Shown here one piece after another: positions 51,314 through 61,172 of a stretch of DNA of 64,000 nt. Positions within the stretch are counted from its first letter, which is position 1. Every line of letters begins with the position of its first letter. Where the stretch lies: NCBI GenBank assembly GCA_031413815.1, contig JANOFU010000005.1, positions 1 through 64,000 on the forward strand, given 5' to 3'. Both the position numbers and the translations under genes were made by a program. Under the pieces are notes generated by a model that saw only the letters and a list, made by a program, of their open reading frames with translations, searched no databases and was not told the DNA's origin. Source of the stretch: JAGVSR01 sp031413815. Its GTDB lineage: Bacteria > Pseudomonadota > Alphaproteobacteria > Rhizobiales > Hyphomicrobiaceae.

Positions 51314-51985
51314 TTAAGCCGTTGCAGCTTGGTTTGATGCGACGCCACTGGGCATCCGCACTGCGCGCTGCGCGTCGATCAGCCGGACGGCCGGCTGTTG
51401 GGCATCCGCCGCTAACGCCTCCGCTAAAATGCGGCCTGCGTTGTTCGCGCCGTCAATCGCGCGCAGCATAGGTTGCGGATGATTGACGAGCCAGGGACGC
51501 ACGTTCGGCCACAGCACGAGATACGCGAGCCGCTGCTTGTTGGTGAGCTGCAGCGGGATATCGCCGTTGCCACCACTGAACTGCCGCACGCTGGCGCCTT
51601 CGATTTCCGAGAACGGGATATTGATCGCCATTGGCAGGGCGACGCCCGATCGCAGAACCACACGCTTGTTGGTGATCGTGTAGATCGTCGCGCGCGCCAT
51701 GCTCCACGCCAGCAGCGACAGGATCGCTGTTGCCAGGGCGGCGGCCAGCACGCTCCAACGGGTCGAAGCAAGGGCCGTTAGCCAGCTTTCGCCGGCTTGC
51801 AGCAGCGTTGCAGCTTGCCAAACGGCAAGCAGCGCGAAGTAAATCCAGATCTTACGAACGTGCAGCGTTCGGATCGCCAGATGGGTCCAGGATGGCGAGC
51901 CTTGCCATAAAACCTTCTCGTCCCGCGGAAGGTGGCCGGGAAGCCCCGGCACGCCTTCGAATTCGTATTCAGTTGTGTGTGTCAC
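51314..51985 (-). CDS. puhB: Photosynthetic complex assembly protein PuhB
   Basis: A 223-residue membrane protein with a PH-like domain. The N-terminus (TTEYEFEGVPGLPGHLPRDE, KVLWQGSPSW) is the family hallmark. Two or three hydrophobic segments follow (WIYFALLAVWQAATLL, VLAAALATAILSLLAWSM) and then NKRVVLRSGVALPMAINIPF. It promotes reaction-centre assembly. The start overlaps the puhA stop by four bases. Confidence 0.94.
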   Translation of the reverse strand: MTHTTEYEFEGVPGLPGHLPRDEKVLWQGSPSWTHLAIRTLHVRKIWIYFALLAVWQAATLLQAGESWLTALASTRWSVLAAALATAILSLLAWSMARATIYTITNKRVVLRSGVALPMAINIPFSEIEGASVRQFSGGNGDIPLQLTNKQRLAYLVLWPNVRPWLVNHPQPMLRAIDGANNAGRILAEALAADAQQPAVRLIDAQRAVRMPSGVASNQAATA

Positions 51986-52755
51986 AGCAGGGGCTCCTGA
52001 ATGTCAGGTGTGCGATACAGCGTGCCGGCACCGTAATACGCTGCGATTTTGTCTTCTTCGAGCAGCGTGACGCTGTCTGCGGTCTTCGTCGTTGGGACGC
52101 CCGCGAACTGTTTGGCCAGAAGCGAGTCGACATCAATCCGCTTGCGGTCCCCGCAGATCCTATCGACGAAGTTCATCGGGCACAGAACGCGCTTGCCGCC
52201 GGTGGTTTCAATTTCTAGGTAGCGGATCAGGTACTCCGAACGGTCAATCCAGACGTCCTTGACGGTCCCGGCCTGCTCGGTGTCAGCAGCATAGACTGGC
52301 AACCCGCGCGGGTCTGTGTCGTTACTGTCGATCGAGAACGATGTCGCCACCCGCATCGGCACGATGCGATTGTGACCCTCAAACGTGACATCGGCGATAT
52401 CGGCTCGGACCGCATACGCACCAGGTCCGATTTCGGCTGACATCGCGTCGCCAGTGGGGACCAGTGGCGCGCCATACCAATTCTCGGTCTTGGTGCCACG
52501 CACAGGACGGTTGTCGTCGCGCGATGCGTCAGGGACCTGCACAGTGCGGCCGCTGGCGAGACGGAAGGTTTTGGGATCAGCGTGCAAAGCAGGATTGAAA
52601 TCGCGCTGGACACCGGTCATGTCATCGACCAGCGGATAACCTTCACGGCGGTCTTCGCGCCGGATCCACAAGATCAGGCCTGCAAAGAACACCCAGAATG
52701 CGTAGAGCACGACTTGCGTCACATCGAGGTAGGTCGTGAGTGGAATGAATTTCAT
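51982..52755 (-). CDS. puhA: Photosynthetic reaction centre H subunit
   Basis: The 257-residue H subunit of the type II reaction centre, with one N-terminal membrane helix (VTQVVLYAFWVFFAGLILWI) and a cytoplasmic domain that shields the quinone site. Typical sequences are RREDRREGYPLVDD, YGAPLVPTGDAMSAEIGPGA, TDPRGLPVYAADTEQAGTVKDV and the C-terminal EEDKIAAYYGAGTLY. Its presence shows that this is a phototroph with a purple-type reaction centre. L and M genes are not in the window. Confidence 0.97.
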   Translation of the reverse strand: MKFIPLTTYLDVTQVVLYAFWVFFAGLILWIRREDRREGYPLVDDMTGVQRDFNPALHADPKTFRLASGRTVQVPDASRDDNRPVRGTKTENWYGAPLVPTGDAMSAEIGPGAYAVRADIADVTFEGHNRIVPMRVATSFSIDSNDTDPRGLPVYAADTEQAGTVKDVWIDRSEYLIRYLEIETTGGKRVLCPMNFVDRICGDRKRIDVDSLLAKQFAGVPTTKTADSVTLLEEDKIAAYYGAGTLYRTPDIQEPLL

Positions 52756-52779
52756 AGGTCACCTCCAGTGTTTTTCAAA

Positions 52780-54213
52780 TCAGCCCGGCATTTCTGCCAA
52801 GCCCAGTTTCAAGTGTGGTTGCATCACGGTGGGACGCGCGCTGCGCACGAGCGGGCCGATCGCAACCAAGGCCATAAACAGCAGTACAACTTCGATTTGG
52901 TAGACGAACAGGTAGCCGGCAGCGGGACCTGAGAACGCTTCGCCGAGCGCGCCGTTTGAGGACAGATGCGAGACACTGTCACGGAACACGCCGCCAAGAC
53001 CGACGGCCACACCGGCTGCTGTGGCGTTGACAGCCCCCCACAACCCGAGCGCCAGGCCGCTCTGTCCGTCTTGAGCTTGAGCCATGGCGGCCGTCAGCGT
53101 GCCGACAGCAAACAATCCGCCGCCAAATCCGAGACAGATAACGCCGCAACGGAACAGGTTGGGGCTGTCGAGCGGGCTCGACATGATGATCGCGGCGAGC
53201 GCGACGATGCCAGCCAATGCGCCATAGCCTGACAAGCGGCACGGATCCGAGCCTCTTTGAAGAGCGCGTGCTGTCAATCCGAAGCCCACAAGTGAGCCGA
53301 CGGCCATCAACCCAGTGAGTGCGGTCGTGCTGCCGACGCTGAGCCGCAAGATCTCGCCGCCGTAGGGTTCCAAGAGAATGTCCTGCATGCTGAAGGCCGC
53401 TGTGCCCAGGCCCATTGCAACAAGCAAGCGGCCCGGCTGACTGCGCTCAAAGGCTTCACTCCAAGCCTGCCGGAACGACGGCCGCGGCTTGTCAGGCGCG
53501 GTGAGTTCTGGATTGCGAGGTTCTTGCTTCCACAGGGCAATAAGGTTGAGCGTGATGGTGACGACGGCTGTGCCTTGGACAACTTGAATGAGCTTGATGG
53601 CACTGAAATCAGCAAGGATCGCACCCAACAGGAAGGCGCTGATCAACATGCCAACGAGTAGCATGACGTAGAGCAAAGCGACGACGCGCGGGCGCACATG
53701 TTCGGGAGCGAGGTCGTTGGCGAGCGCCAAGCCGGCGGTTTGCGTGGTGTGAAGGCCCGCACCGACCAGCAGGAAGGCCAGAGCTGCACTGATGTAGCCA
53801 ACCCAAGCCGGTCCGTGCGTGTCACCCGACAAAATGAGAAGTGCGAACGGCATGATGGCGAGTCCGCCCCACTGCAACATAGTGCCCATCCAGATGTAGG
53901 GCACACGGCGCCAGCCGAGGTACGACTTGTGCTGATCCGACTTGAAGCCGACCAGCACGCGCAGCGGCGCAAACAGCAATGGCAGGGCCACCATGATCGC
54001 CACCAACGAGGCCGGCATGGCGAGTTCGACGATCATCACGCGATTGAGGGTGCCGGTCATCAGCACCATGGCCATGCCGACGGAGACCTGGAACAAAGAC
54101 AGGCGCAACAGTCGTCCCAGCGGCAGTTCCGGGGTTGCTGCGTCCGCAAACGGCAGCCACTCCGGCCCCAACTGGGCCCATTTGCGAACAAACCTGTCGC
54201 CGGCCTGCATCAT
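52780..54213 (-). CDS. lhaA: Light-harvesting complex assembly protein LhaA (PucC family)
   Basis: A 477-residue MFS-type protein with about twelve hydrophobic segments. TPELPLGRLLRLSLFQVSVGM, LNRVMIVELAMPASLVA and RVLVGFKSDQHKSYLGWRRVP identify the PucC/LhaA/Bch2 group, which supports LH1 assembly and perhaps bacteriochlorophyll delivery. The ATG at 54213 overlaps the bchM stop (ATGA). The frame runs upstream to 54285 into bchM. Confidence 0.94.
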   Translation of the reverse strand: MMQAGDRFVRKWAQLGPEWLPFADAATPELPLGRLLRLSLFQVSVGMAMVLMTGTLNRVMIVELAMPASLVAIMVALPLLFAPLRVLVGFKSDQHKSYLGWRRVPYIWMGTMLQWGGLAIMPFALLILSGDTHGPAWVGYISAALAFLLVGAGLHTTQTAGLALANDLAPEHVRPRVVALLYVMLLVGMLISAFLLGAILADFSAIKLIQVVQGTAVVTITLNLIALWKQEPRNPELTAPDKPRPSFRQAWSEAFERSQPGRLLVAMGLGTAAFSMQDILLEPYGGEILRLSVGSTTALTGLMAVGSLVGFGLTARALQRGSDPCRLSGYGALAGIVALAAIIMSSPLDSPNLFRCGVICLGFGGGLFAVGTLTAAMAQAQDGQSGLALGLWGAVNATAAGVAVGLGGVFRDSVSHLSSNGALGEAFSGPAAGYLFVYQIEVVLLFMALVAIGPLVRSARPTVMQPHLKLGLAEMPG

Positions 54214-54929
54214 GTGTGTTGCAGCTCCATCGCTTGGGACGTATAAAATCCGCTGTCGATACGCGCGGTGCGGTCCACACGCCACGCGCCCAGTGCCGGC
54301 TCTGCCGTGAGATGACGGCGCAGAGCACCGGCATCGACCGGCTCGATGGCCGGTGCACGGTCTTGCCTGGGGAAGAAGCGGCCGACCGCATGCATCATCG
54401 TCAGAGCCGGCGTCCGGGGAGCGAAGGTGAAGACCACGGAGCTCTCCGTATTGGCGGCAAGGCGGCTGAGCATGGCGACCATGTCGCCCTGCTCGTAGTG
54501 AATGAGGCTGTCCATGGCGACGGCATGGTCGAACCGGCCTAAGGTTGGGTCGAGCATGTCGCCGACGAGAAACGTGATCTTGCCGTGGGGTTTTGTTTCC
54601 TGGGCAAGAAGATCGTCGCTGCGCTCGCGCGCCAGATCGACCAGCGACTGCGCGATATCAATCGCGACGACGTCGGCACCTCGGCGCGCCGCTTCAACCG
54701 ACAACGCGCCCGTCCCACAGCCAGCATCCAGCAGGCGCTTGCCGGTGAGATCTTGTGGCAGCCAATCCAACAGTGTTGAGCGCATGCGGTCGCGGCCGGC
54801 CCGCACTGTCGACCTGATACGGCTGACAGGCGCATCCGACGTGAGCCGCGACCAGGCTTCCGACGCGGTCCGGTCGAAGTAGGTGCGCAGTTCGCCGCGG
54901 CGTTGGCTGTAGGAGAGTGTGTGCATCAA
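54210..54929 (-). CDS. bchM: Magnesium-protoporphyrin IX methyltransferase
   Basis: The 239-residue SAM-dependent enzyme that methylates the C13 propionate of Mg-protoporphyrin IX, in the step before the AcsF cyclase. SAM-binding GKRLLDAGCGTGALSVEAARRG and VVAIDIAQSLVDLARERS are clear, with a typical YFDRTASEAWSRLTSDAPVS N-terminus. Overlaps bchL and lhaA by four bases each. Confidence 0.96.
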   Translation of the reverse strand: MMHTLSYSQRRGELRTYFDRTASEAWSRLTSDAPVSRIRSTVRAGRDRMRSTLLDWLPQDLTGKRLLDAGCGTGALSVEAARRGADVVAIDIAQSLVDLARERSDDLLAQETKPHGKITFLVGDMLDPTLGRFDHAVAMDSLIHYEQGDMVAMLSRLAANTESSVVFTFAPRTPALTMMHAVGRFFPRQDRAPAIEPVDAGALRRHLTAEPALGAWRVDRTARIDSGFYTSQAMELQHT

Positions 54930-55843
54930 TCGTATCCCAAAAAGTCGAAAATATCGCGGTCCTTCATCGGCTTGGCGTCGAGGGGTTCAGTGCCAGCCCA
55001 GAGTTGAGCCGCGAGCTGCATATACTCATTCTGAACTTTCTCAAGCTCAGGCGTGGAGTCCATTTCGAACAGCGTTGACTTCTTCAACCGCGAGCGGCGG
55101 ATGACGTCGAGATCGGGGAAGTGCGCCAGCCGCTTGAGACCGACTGCGTCGTTGAACCGGTCAATCTGATCGGTGGCCGCACTGCGGTTGGCGATGACGC
55201 CGCCAATGCGGACGCCATAGTTCTTGGATTTCGCCTGGATGGCTGCCGCGATGCGGTTCATCGCAAAGATGCTGTCGAAATCGTTGGCGCAGACGATGAG
55301 GCCGCGTTCGGCGTGTTGAAGGGGCGAGGCAAACCCGCCGCACACCACGTCACCGAGTACGTCAAAGATCACGACGTCGGTCTCTTCCAGCAAATGATGC
55401 TCTTTGAGGAGCTTGACGGTCTGGCCGACGACGTAACCGCCGCAGCCGGTGCCGGCAGGTGGGCCGCCAGCCTCCACGCACAGCACGCCGTTGTAGCCTT
55501 CGAAGACAAAGTCTTCGGGCTTGAGTTCTTCCGTGTGGAAGTCAACCTGTTCGAGCACGTCGATGACGGTTGGCTTCAACTCCTTGGTCAGCGTGAAGGT
55601 GGAGTCATGCTTGGGGTCGCAGCCGATCTGCAACACGCGCTTGCCGAGCTTGGAGAAGGCCACCGACAAGTTCGATGACGTTGTACTCTTGCCGATGCCG
55701 CCTTTGCCGTAGACGGCGAAGACCTTGGCGCTGCCAACGTCAATCTGTTCTTTCATTTGAACTTGAACGGAGCCTTCGCCGTTGCCCTTGCCGGTCGGTA
55801 CCGGCGGCTTCAAATCGGGGCGGGTCTTCAGGGTGACAGTCAT
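54926..55843 (-). CDS. bchL: Dark-operative protochlorophyllide reductase iron protein
   Basis: A 305-residue nitrogenase-NifH-like ATPase that donates electrons to BchNB. P-loop YGKGGIGKSTTS, the cluster Cys residues in GPPAGTGCGGYVV and FDVLGDVVCGGF, and switch regions are complete. The ATG at 55843, seven bases after AGGAG, overlaps the bchH stop. The frame to 55936 belongs to bchH DNA. Confidence 0.97.
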   Translation of the reverse strand: MTVTLKTRPDLKPPVPTGKGNGEGSVQVQMKEQIDVGSAKVFAVYGKGGIGKSTTSSNLSVAFSKLGKRVLQIGCDPKHDSTFTLTKELKPTVIDVLEQVDFHTEELKPEDFVFEGYNGVLCVEAGGPPAGTGCGGYVVGQTVKLLKEHHLLEETDVVIFDVLGDVVCGGFASPLQHAERGLIVCANDFDSIFAMNRIAAAIQAKSKNYGVRIGGVIANRSAATDQIDRFNDAVGLKRLAHFPDLDVIRRSRLKKSTLFEMDSTPELEKVQNEYMQLAAQLWAGTEPLDAKPMKDRDIFDFLGYD

Positions 55844-58800
55844 GCGGCGGCTCCTACTTCGATGCCTTCCAAGCGGTCCTCGAGATCCTCTCCGGCCCGG
55901 CGCAGGGCTTCGAGAACGGCGGGATCCGGCGTCCAATATTTGCGTTCGTAGGCTTCAATCAGCCGGTTGGCGACTTTCGCCGATGCCGTAGGATTAAGAG
56001 TGGCCAAGCGCTCGCGCATGGTCTCGTCGAGCACGTAGGTTTGCGTGATTTGCTGGTAGACCCAGGGCGCGACCTGTCCGGTTGTTGCCGACCAGCCAAC
56101 CGTATTTCGGACGTGCTCTTCGATTTGGCGCACACCCTCGTAGCCGTGCTTGAGCATGCCCTCGTACCATTTGGGATTGAGCATGCGCGTCCGGGTCTCG
56201 ATCGACACTTGCTCACCCAGCGTACGCACCACGCCTTCGCTGCGGGTCTGATCGCCAATGTAAACGGGTACGGCGGTGCCGCTGGCCCGCTTCACCGCCC
56301 GGGTGATGCCGCCGAGCGTGTCGAAGTACTGGTCGAGCGAGGTGACGCCGACTTCAACCGACTCGAGGTTTTGGTACGTCAGCTCAACGCGCGCCAGCAT
56401 ACCGTTGAGCAGACCGGTTTGCTGTACCGGTTCGCCGCCGCGGCCGTAGGCAAAGCACTTGCGCCGGGTATACGTCTCTGCAAGTTCATCCTCATCGTCC
56501 CAGCGGCCGTTTTCGACCAAGTGGTTGACGTTGGACCCATAGGCTCCGTCAGCATTCGAGAAGACGCGCAACGAGGCCGTTTCCAGATCACATCCATGCT
56601 CTGCTTGGTAATCGAGTGCATTCTTGCGGATGAAGTTCATCTCCAGCGGCTCGTCCGCGCTGGCGGCAAGGAATGCGGCTTCGGCGAGCAGTTTGGTCTG
56701 CAACGGCAGAAGATCGCGGAAGATGCCCGACAGCGTCATGATGACGTCGATGCGTGGCCGGCCGAGCACTGCGAGTGGGACCAGGGTCGCCCCCACCAAC
56801 CGGCCGTAGCCGTCGAAGCGTGGCAGCGCGCCCATGAGTGCGAGCGCTTGGCCGATGGGGCCGCCTTCACTCTTGACGTTGTCTGCCCCCCACAGCACGA
56901 CTGCGACTTTCTGCGGCATACGATTGCCGTCGGCCAGATGCCGTTGGATGATGCGGGTGGCCTGGCGCGCGCCATCAGCCATTGCAAAGGCGCTCGGGAT
57001 GCGGAACGGGTCAAAGCCATGGAGATTGCGCCCCGTGGGCAGGACGGCGGGTGTGCGAAGAACATCGCCACCCTGAGCGGGAGCGATGAAGCGGCCATCA
57101 AGGGCCTTGAGAATGGCTTCGGCTTCATAGTCCTTGGACAGCAGGACATTAACGCCGGCAAGATCCCGAAGTGCGGACAGCGTCTTCTCGTTGCCCGTGC
57201 GTGCCGCATCAAGCTGGATGGCCTTTTCAGGTGTCGCGCCGAGTGCAAGGGCTTCGATCGCGGCGCGATCCGGCTGCAGCCCGTGTGAGGCGTCGGCAAT
57301 GGCCATCAGCATGTCAACGCGTTCAGCCTGCGACAGCGGCTCGCCGACCACGTGCAGCCCATGCGGGATCAGCGTGTATTCAAGTTCGAGAACGGCGGTC
57401 CCGAGTGCCAGGATGTGGGCTTCGCAGGTGGCGTCCCAAACGGGTTCCGCGGTTGCAAGATCGACGCCCACGGCCTGAGTTTGGATCATGGGCGCGAGTT
57501 CGGCGCGCTCACCTACGGCATCCGGGCCGAGGTTCCGCCAGCGCTCAATGGACGTCTTGAGGTCGAGCAAGCCACGATAGAGGCCGGCATGCGCGATCGG
57601 CGGCGTCATGTAGCTGACCAGCGTCGCGGCAGACCGCCGCTTGGCGATGGTGCCTTCCGATGGATTGTTCGAGGCATAGAGGTAGATGTTGGGCAGGTCG
57701 CCGATCATACGGTCAGGCCAGGAGGCGCCCGACAGACCGATCTGCTTGCCCGGCATGAACTCAAGCGCGCCGTGCGTTCCAAAGTGCAAGACGGCGTTGG
57801 CGCCGAAATCTTCGCGCAGCCAGCGGTAGAATGCGGAGAATGCGTGAGTAGGAGCCCAGCCCTTTTCGAACAGAAGGCGCATGGGGTCGCCTTCGTAGCC
57901 GAATGCCGGCTGGATACCGACGAAAACGTTGCCGAAGCGTTCACCCAGGACGAAAATCGACGAGCCATCGCTCTGCTGGCGGCCAGGGGCAGGGCCCCAC
58001 TGCTGCTCGATCTCATTCAACCAGCGCTCGCGGCGGACGTGGTCGTTGGTGGCGATGCGCGTGTGGACGTTGGCGGTGGCCCCGAACCGCGAGGCATTGC
58101 CGGTCACGATCTTTTCGCGCAATTCATCGACGCTGCTGGGGACGTCGACGGTGTACCCGGCCTTCTTCATGGCCGTGAGCGTATTCATCAGCGACTGAAA
58201 GACGGAGAGGTAGGCCGCAGTGCCGGTGTTGCCTGCGTTCGGCGGGAAGTTAAAAATAACCACGCCGATTTTGCGTTGCGCCCGCTCGGTGCGCCGCAGC
58301 GTCACGAGCTTTTCGACGCGCGCTGACAGCATTTCCGCGCGGTCGATGCAGACGTGCATGCTGCGGGCGGCATCGGCGCTGTGGAACGTGCAGCGGCGTT
58401 CACAGCCGGTGCACGCGCCGCCGCCCCCATCGACACGGCCGCCAAACACCGTTGGCCCGGTTGCGCCGTCCAGTTCGGGGATCGCCACCATGATGGTGCC
58501 TTCCACCGGCAGCAGGCCGCGGTGTGAAGCGCCCCACTCCTGGAGTGTCTGGAACTCGACCGGGTGGGCTGCGATGTACGGCACGTCCAGGCGCGTCAGA
58601 ATTTCGGCAGCGGCTTTGGCGTCATTGTATGCGGGGCCGCCGACCAGAGAAAAGCCTGTCAAGGACACCAGCGCGTCGATGGCTGGTTGGCCGTTTTTGA
58701 CGAAGTATTTTTCGATAGCAGGCCGGGCGTCGAGACCCGAGGCAAATGCCGGGATCACCTTAAAGCCGCGGGCTTCTAGAGTTGCGATCACGCCGTCGTA

Positions 58801-59592
58801 GTGAGCGGCATTTCCGGCGAGAAGATATGACCGCATGATGAGAAGGCCGACGGTTCCCGTCGAGCCATCCGCAGGCTCCGGCAACTGGTCGAGGTCTTCG
58901 CTCAGCCGGCCCGTCATGCGTGGGTGGTAGACGCCTACTTCCGGGTACTCCGCCGGAGCGTCGGCTATAACTTTGCCCCTCAACTGCCGGCGCGGGCCGT
59001 CGGCATACCGGTCGACGAGGTACCGCACCATGTTGACGACGTTGTCTTCAGACCCAGCCAGCCAGTACTGCATGGTGAGGAAGTAGGCGCGCACATCCTG
59101 AGCGGCACCTGGAATAAATCGTAGGATCTGCGGCAGACGGCGCAGCATCTTCATTTGCTTGGCGCCGGCCGCGCCTTTGGTATTGCCGCGTAGTTTCTTG
59201 AGCAGTGCGGTCGCGGCGTTTTCCGGGCCGCCCATCGCGTAGCTGCCGATGCGGGTCAGCTTGGTCACTTCGGGAGCGGACATGATGCCGATCATGGCAT
59301 CACACGACTCGCGGCGTGCCTTCAGGGCCGGCAACACGGCTTCAATCTGGTCTTCCAAGAACAGCATGGACGCAATGACAATGTCGCCCGTGGCGATATC
59401 GGCGCGGCAGCGTTCGAGGGCCTCTGGATTGCTGCCCCAATCGGCCGCGGCATGGACGCTCATCGTTAAGCCCGGGTAATCCCACCGGAGACGCTGCTGG
59501 GCGCGCACGGTCGCACCCGTCAGGTGATCGTCCATGGTGACAATGACAACCCGGATGGGCGTCATTTCAACGGCTGAAATGGGCCTTTGCAT
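55840..59592 (-). CDS. bchH: Magnesium chelatase subunit H
   Basis: The 1250-residue porphyrin-binding subunit of Mg chelatase, which inserts Mg into protoporphyrin IX with BchI and BchD. IRVVIVTMDDHLTGATVRAQ starts the CobN/H-type domain, GGGGACTGCERRCTF is a Cys-rich segment seen in BchH, and RFGATANVHTRI and ALEFMPGKQIGLSG are in the catalytic half. The ATG at 59592 overlaps the end of bchB by 26 bases, and the Met at 59565 is an alternative. bchI and bchD are not in the window. Confidence 0.97.
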   Translation of the reverse strand: MQRPISAVEMTPIRVVIVTMDDHLTGATVRAQQRLRWDYPGLTMSVHAAADWGSNPEALERCRADIATGDIVIASMLFLEDQIEAVLPALKARRESCDAMIGIMSAPEVTKLTRIGSYAMGGPENAATALLKKLRGNTKGAAGAKQMKMLRRLPQILRFIPGAAQDVRAYFLTMQYWLAGSEDNVVNMVRYLVDRYADGPRRQLRGKVIADAPAEYPEVGVYHPRMTGRLSEDLDQLPEPADGSTGTVGLLIMRSYLLAGNAAHYDGVIATLEARGFKVIPAFASGLDARPAIEKYFVKNGQPAIDALVSLTGFSLVGGPAYNDAKAAAEILTRLDVPYIAAHPVEFQTLQEWGASHRGLLPVEGTIMVAIPELDGATGPTVFGGRVDGGGGACTGCERRCTFHSADAARSMHVCIDRAEMLSARVEKLVTLRRTERAQRKIGVVIFNFPPNAGNTGTAAYLSVFQSLMNTLTAMKKAGYTVDVPSSVDELREKIVTGNASRFGATANVHTRIATNDHVRRERWLNEIEQQWGPAPGRQQSDGSSIFVLGERFGNVFVGIQPAFGYEGDPMRLLFEKGWAPTHAFSAFYRWLREDFGANAVLHFGTHGALEFMPGKQIGLSGASWPDRMIGDLPNIYLYASNNPSEGTIAKRRSAATLVSYMTPPIAHAGLYRGLLDLKTSIERWRNLGPDAVGERAELAPMIQTQAVGVDLATAEPVWDATCEAHILALGTAVLELEYTLIPHGLHVVGEPLSQAERVDMLMAIADASHGLQPDRAAIEALALGATPEKAIQLDAARTGNEKTLSALRDLAGVNVLLSKDYEAEAILKALDGRFIAPAQGGDVLRTPAVLPTGRNLHGFDPFRIPSAFAMADGARQATRIIQRHLADGNRMPQKVAVVLWGADNVKSEGGPIGQALALMGALPRFDGYGRLVGATLVPLAVLGRPRIDVIMTLSGIFRDLLPLQTKLLAEAAFLAASADEPLEMNFIRKNALDYQAEHGCDLETASLRVFSNADGAYGSNVNHLVENGRWDDEDELAETYTRRKCFAYGRGGEPVQQTGLLNGMLARVELTYQNLESVEVGVTSLDQYFDTLGGITRAVKRASGTAVPVYIGDQTRSEGVVRTLGEQVSIETRTRMLNPKWYEGMLKHGYEGVRQIEEHVRNTVGWSATTGQVAPWVYQQITQTYVLDETMRERLATLNPTASAKVANRLIEAYERKYWTPDPAVLEALRRAGEDLEDRLEGIEVGAAA

Positions 59593-61168
59593 CGTAGAGG
59601 GTCTCGATGGTTATGGTCGCGATTCCGTGTTCAGTTGCGTAGCGTTCCGTATTGCGACGGGCTTTGCCGCGCACGAAGAACGGGATTTTCGACAGTTCTT
59701 TTTCCGCGTCGGTGGTCCAGCCTTGCGAGGCCGGAGCAGACGGAGCGGTGATCGGTTCGGCGGCGGCTGGCACAACCGAAGCTGCGACCTCGGCCATCGC
59801 CGGTACTGGCTGGCGCTGCTTGGAACTGCCCAGATGTGAGGGTGCGGCAGAATCGTGGAATTCGAAATCGTCGCGGAACATCGCGAGCAGATGCTCTTCA
59901 AGCCCCATCATCAGCGGATGCACCCAGGTATCGAACAGTACATTGGCACCTTCGAAACCCATCTGCGGTGAGTAGCGCGCGGGGAAATCCTGAACGTGAA
60001 CGGGCGCCGAGATGACCGCGCACGGCACGCCAAGACGCTTGGCGATATGGCGCTCCATCTGCGTGCCGAGCACGAGTTCGGGTTGCAACTCCTGAACTTT
60101 AGCTTCGACTTCGAGATAATCGTCGGTGATCGTCGCTTCGACACCGTATTCGGCAGCGGCTTCGCGCACGTCGCGGGCGAATTCGCGGCTGTAGGTGCCG
60201 AGCCCAACAACCTTGAAACCCAGTTCGTGAGTGGCGACGCGGGCGGCCGCAATCGCGTGCGTTGCGTCGCCGAAGATGAACACCCGCTTGCCGGTCAAGT
60301 AAGTTGAATCCACCGAGCGCGAATACCACGGCAGGCGCGAGCGTTCGCTGTCGAGCATGTGAGACGCGTCGACGCCCGCGAGTTGGGCAACGCTTTCGAT
60401 GAACGCCCGTGTCGCCGTCACGCCAATCGGCACGGGCTTAGCCATCGGCTGGCCGAAGGTGCGCTGCAGCCATTGGGCCGCGACGCCTGCAATTTCGGGA
60501 TAGAGCACGACGTTAAAATCGGCTTCGCCAAGGCGGGCAAGGTCGGACGGGCGGGCCCCCATAGGAGCGGTGACATTGACGTCAACGCCGAGTTCGCCAA
60601 GCAGCTTGGTGATCTCGTGGACGTCGTCGCGATGGCGGAAGCCGAGGGCGGTCGGGCCCAAGATGTTGCAGCTTGGGCGGCGACCGGTCTCGCGTGGTGC
60701 GCGCTTGGTGCCGGGAGCCGGCGCGTGCGGTCCGGCGAAGGCGCGCACAATTTGATAGAAAGTCTCGGCGGCGCCCCAGTTTTCTTTCTTTTGATAGGAT
60801 GGCAGCTCAAGGGGAATGACAGGGATGGGTAGCGCGAGGGCCTTTGCCAACCCGCCGGGATCATCTTGGATCAGTTCGGCCGTGCACGACGCGCCGACGA
60901 TCATGGCCTCTGGGCGGAAGCGCTCATACGCGTCACGTGCTGCAGTTTTAAAAAGTTCGGCCGTGTCAGCGCCGAGATCGCGGGCTTGGAATGTTGTGTA
61001 GGTGACGGGCGGGCGCTTAGACCGCCGCTCGATCATCGTGAACAGCAGATCGGCATACGTGTCGCCTTGGGGCGCATGCAGAACATAATGCAAGCCTTCC
61101 ATCGCGGTCGCAATGCGCATCGCACCGACGTGCGGCGGGCCTTCATATGTCCAAACCGTCAACTGCAT
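59567..61168 (-). CDS. bchB: Dark-operative protochlorophyllide reductase subunit B
   Basis: The 533-residue NifK-like subunit that with BchN reduces ring D of protochlorophyllide without light. N-terminus QLTVWTYEGPPHVGAMRIAT with the fourth-ligand Asp region, VGASCTAELIQDDPGGLA, IPLELPSYQKKENWGA and the C-terminal PFFVRGKARRNTERYA are typical. ATG at 61168 with GGAGG nine bases before. The frame to 61699 is not coding. Four-base gap to bchN. Confidence 0.97.
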   Translation of the reverse strand: MQLTVWTYEGPPHVGAMRIATAMEGLHYVLHAPQGDTYADLLFTMIERRSKRPPVTYTTFQARDLGADTAELFKTAARDAYERFRPEAMIVGASCTAELIQDDPGGLAKALALPIPVIPLELPSYQKKENWGAAETFYQIVRAFAGPHAPAPGTKRAPRETGRRPSCNILGPTALGFRHRDDVHEITKLLGELGVDVNVTAPMGARPSDLARLGEADFNVVLYPEIAGVAAQWLQRTFGQPMAKPVPIGVTATRAFIESVAQLAGVDASHMLDSERSRLPWYSRSVDSTYLTGKRVFIFGDATHAIAAARVATHELGFKVVGLGTYSREFARDVREAAAEYGVEATITDDYLEVEAKVQELQPELVLGTQMERHIAKRLGVPCAVISAPVHVQDFPARYSPQMGFEGANVLFDTWVHPLMMGLEEHLLAMFRDDFEFHDSAAPSHLGSSKQRQPVPAMAEVAASVVPAAAEPITAPSAPASQGWTTDAEKELSKIPFFVRGKARRNTERYATEHGIATITIETLYDAKAHFSR

Positions 61169-61172
61169 TGTC

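Noticed and set aside
56041..57288. 415-codon plus-strand frame antisense to bchH
   Set aside because: bchH is unmistakable on the other strand; high GC opens long antisense frames, and this one has no domain.
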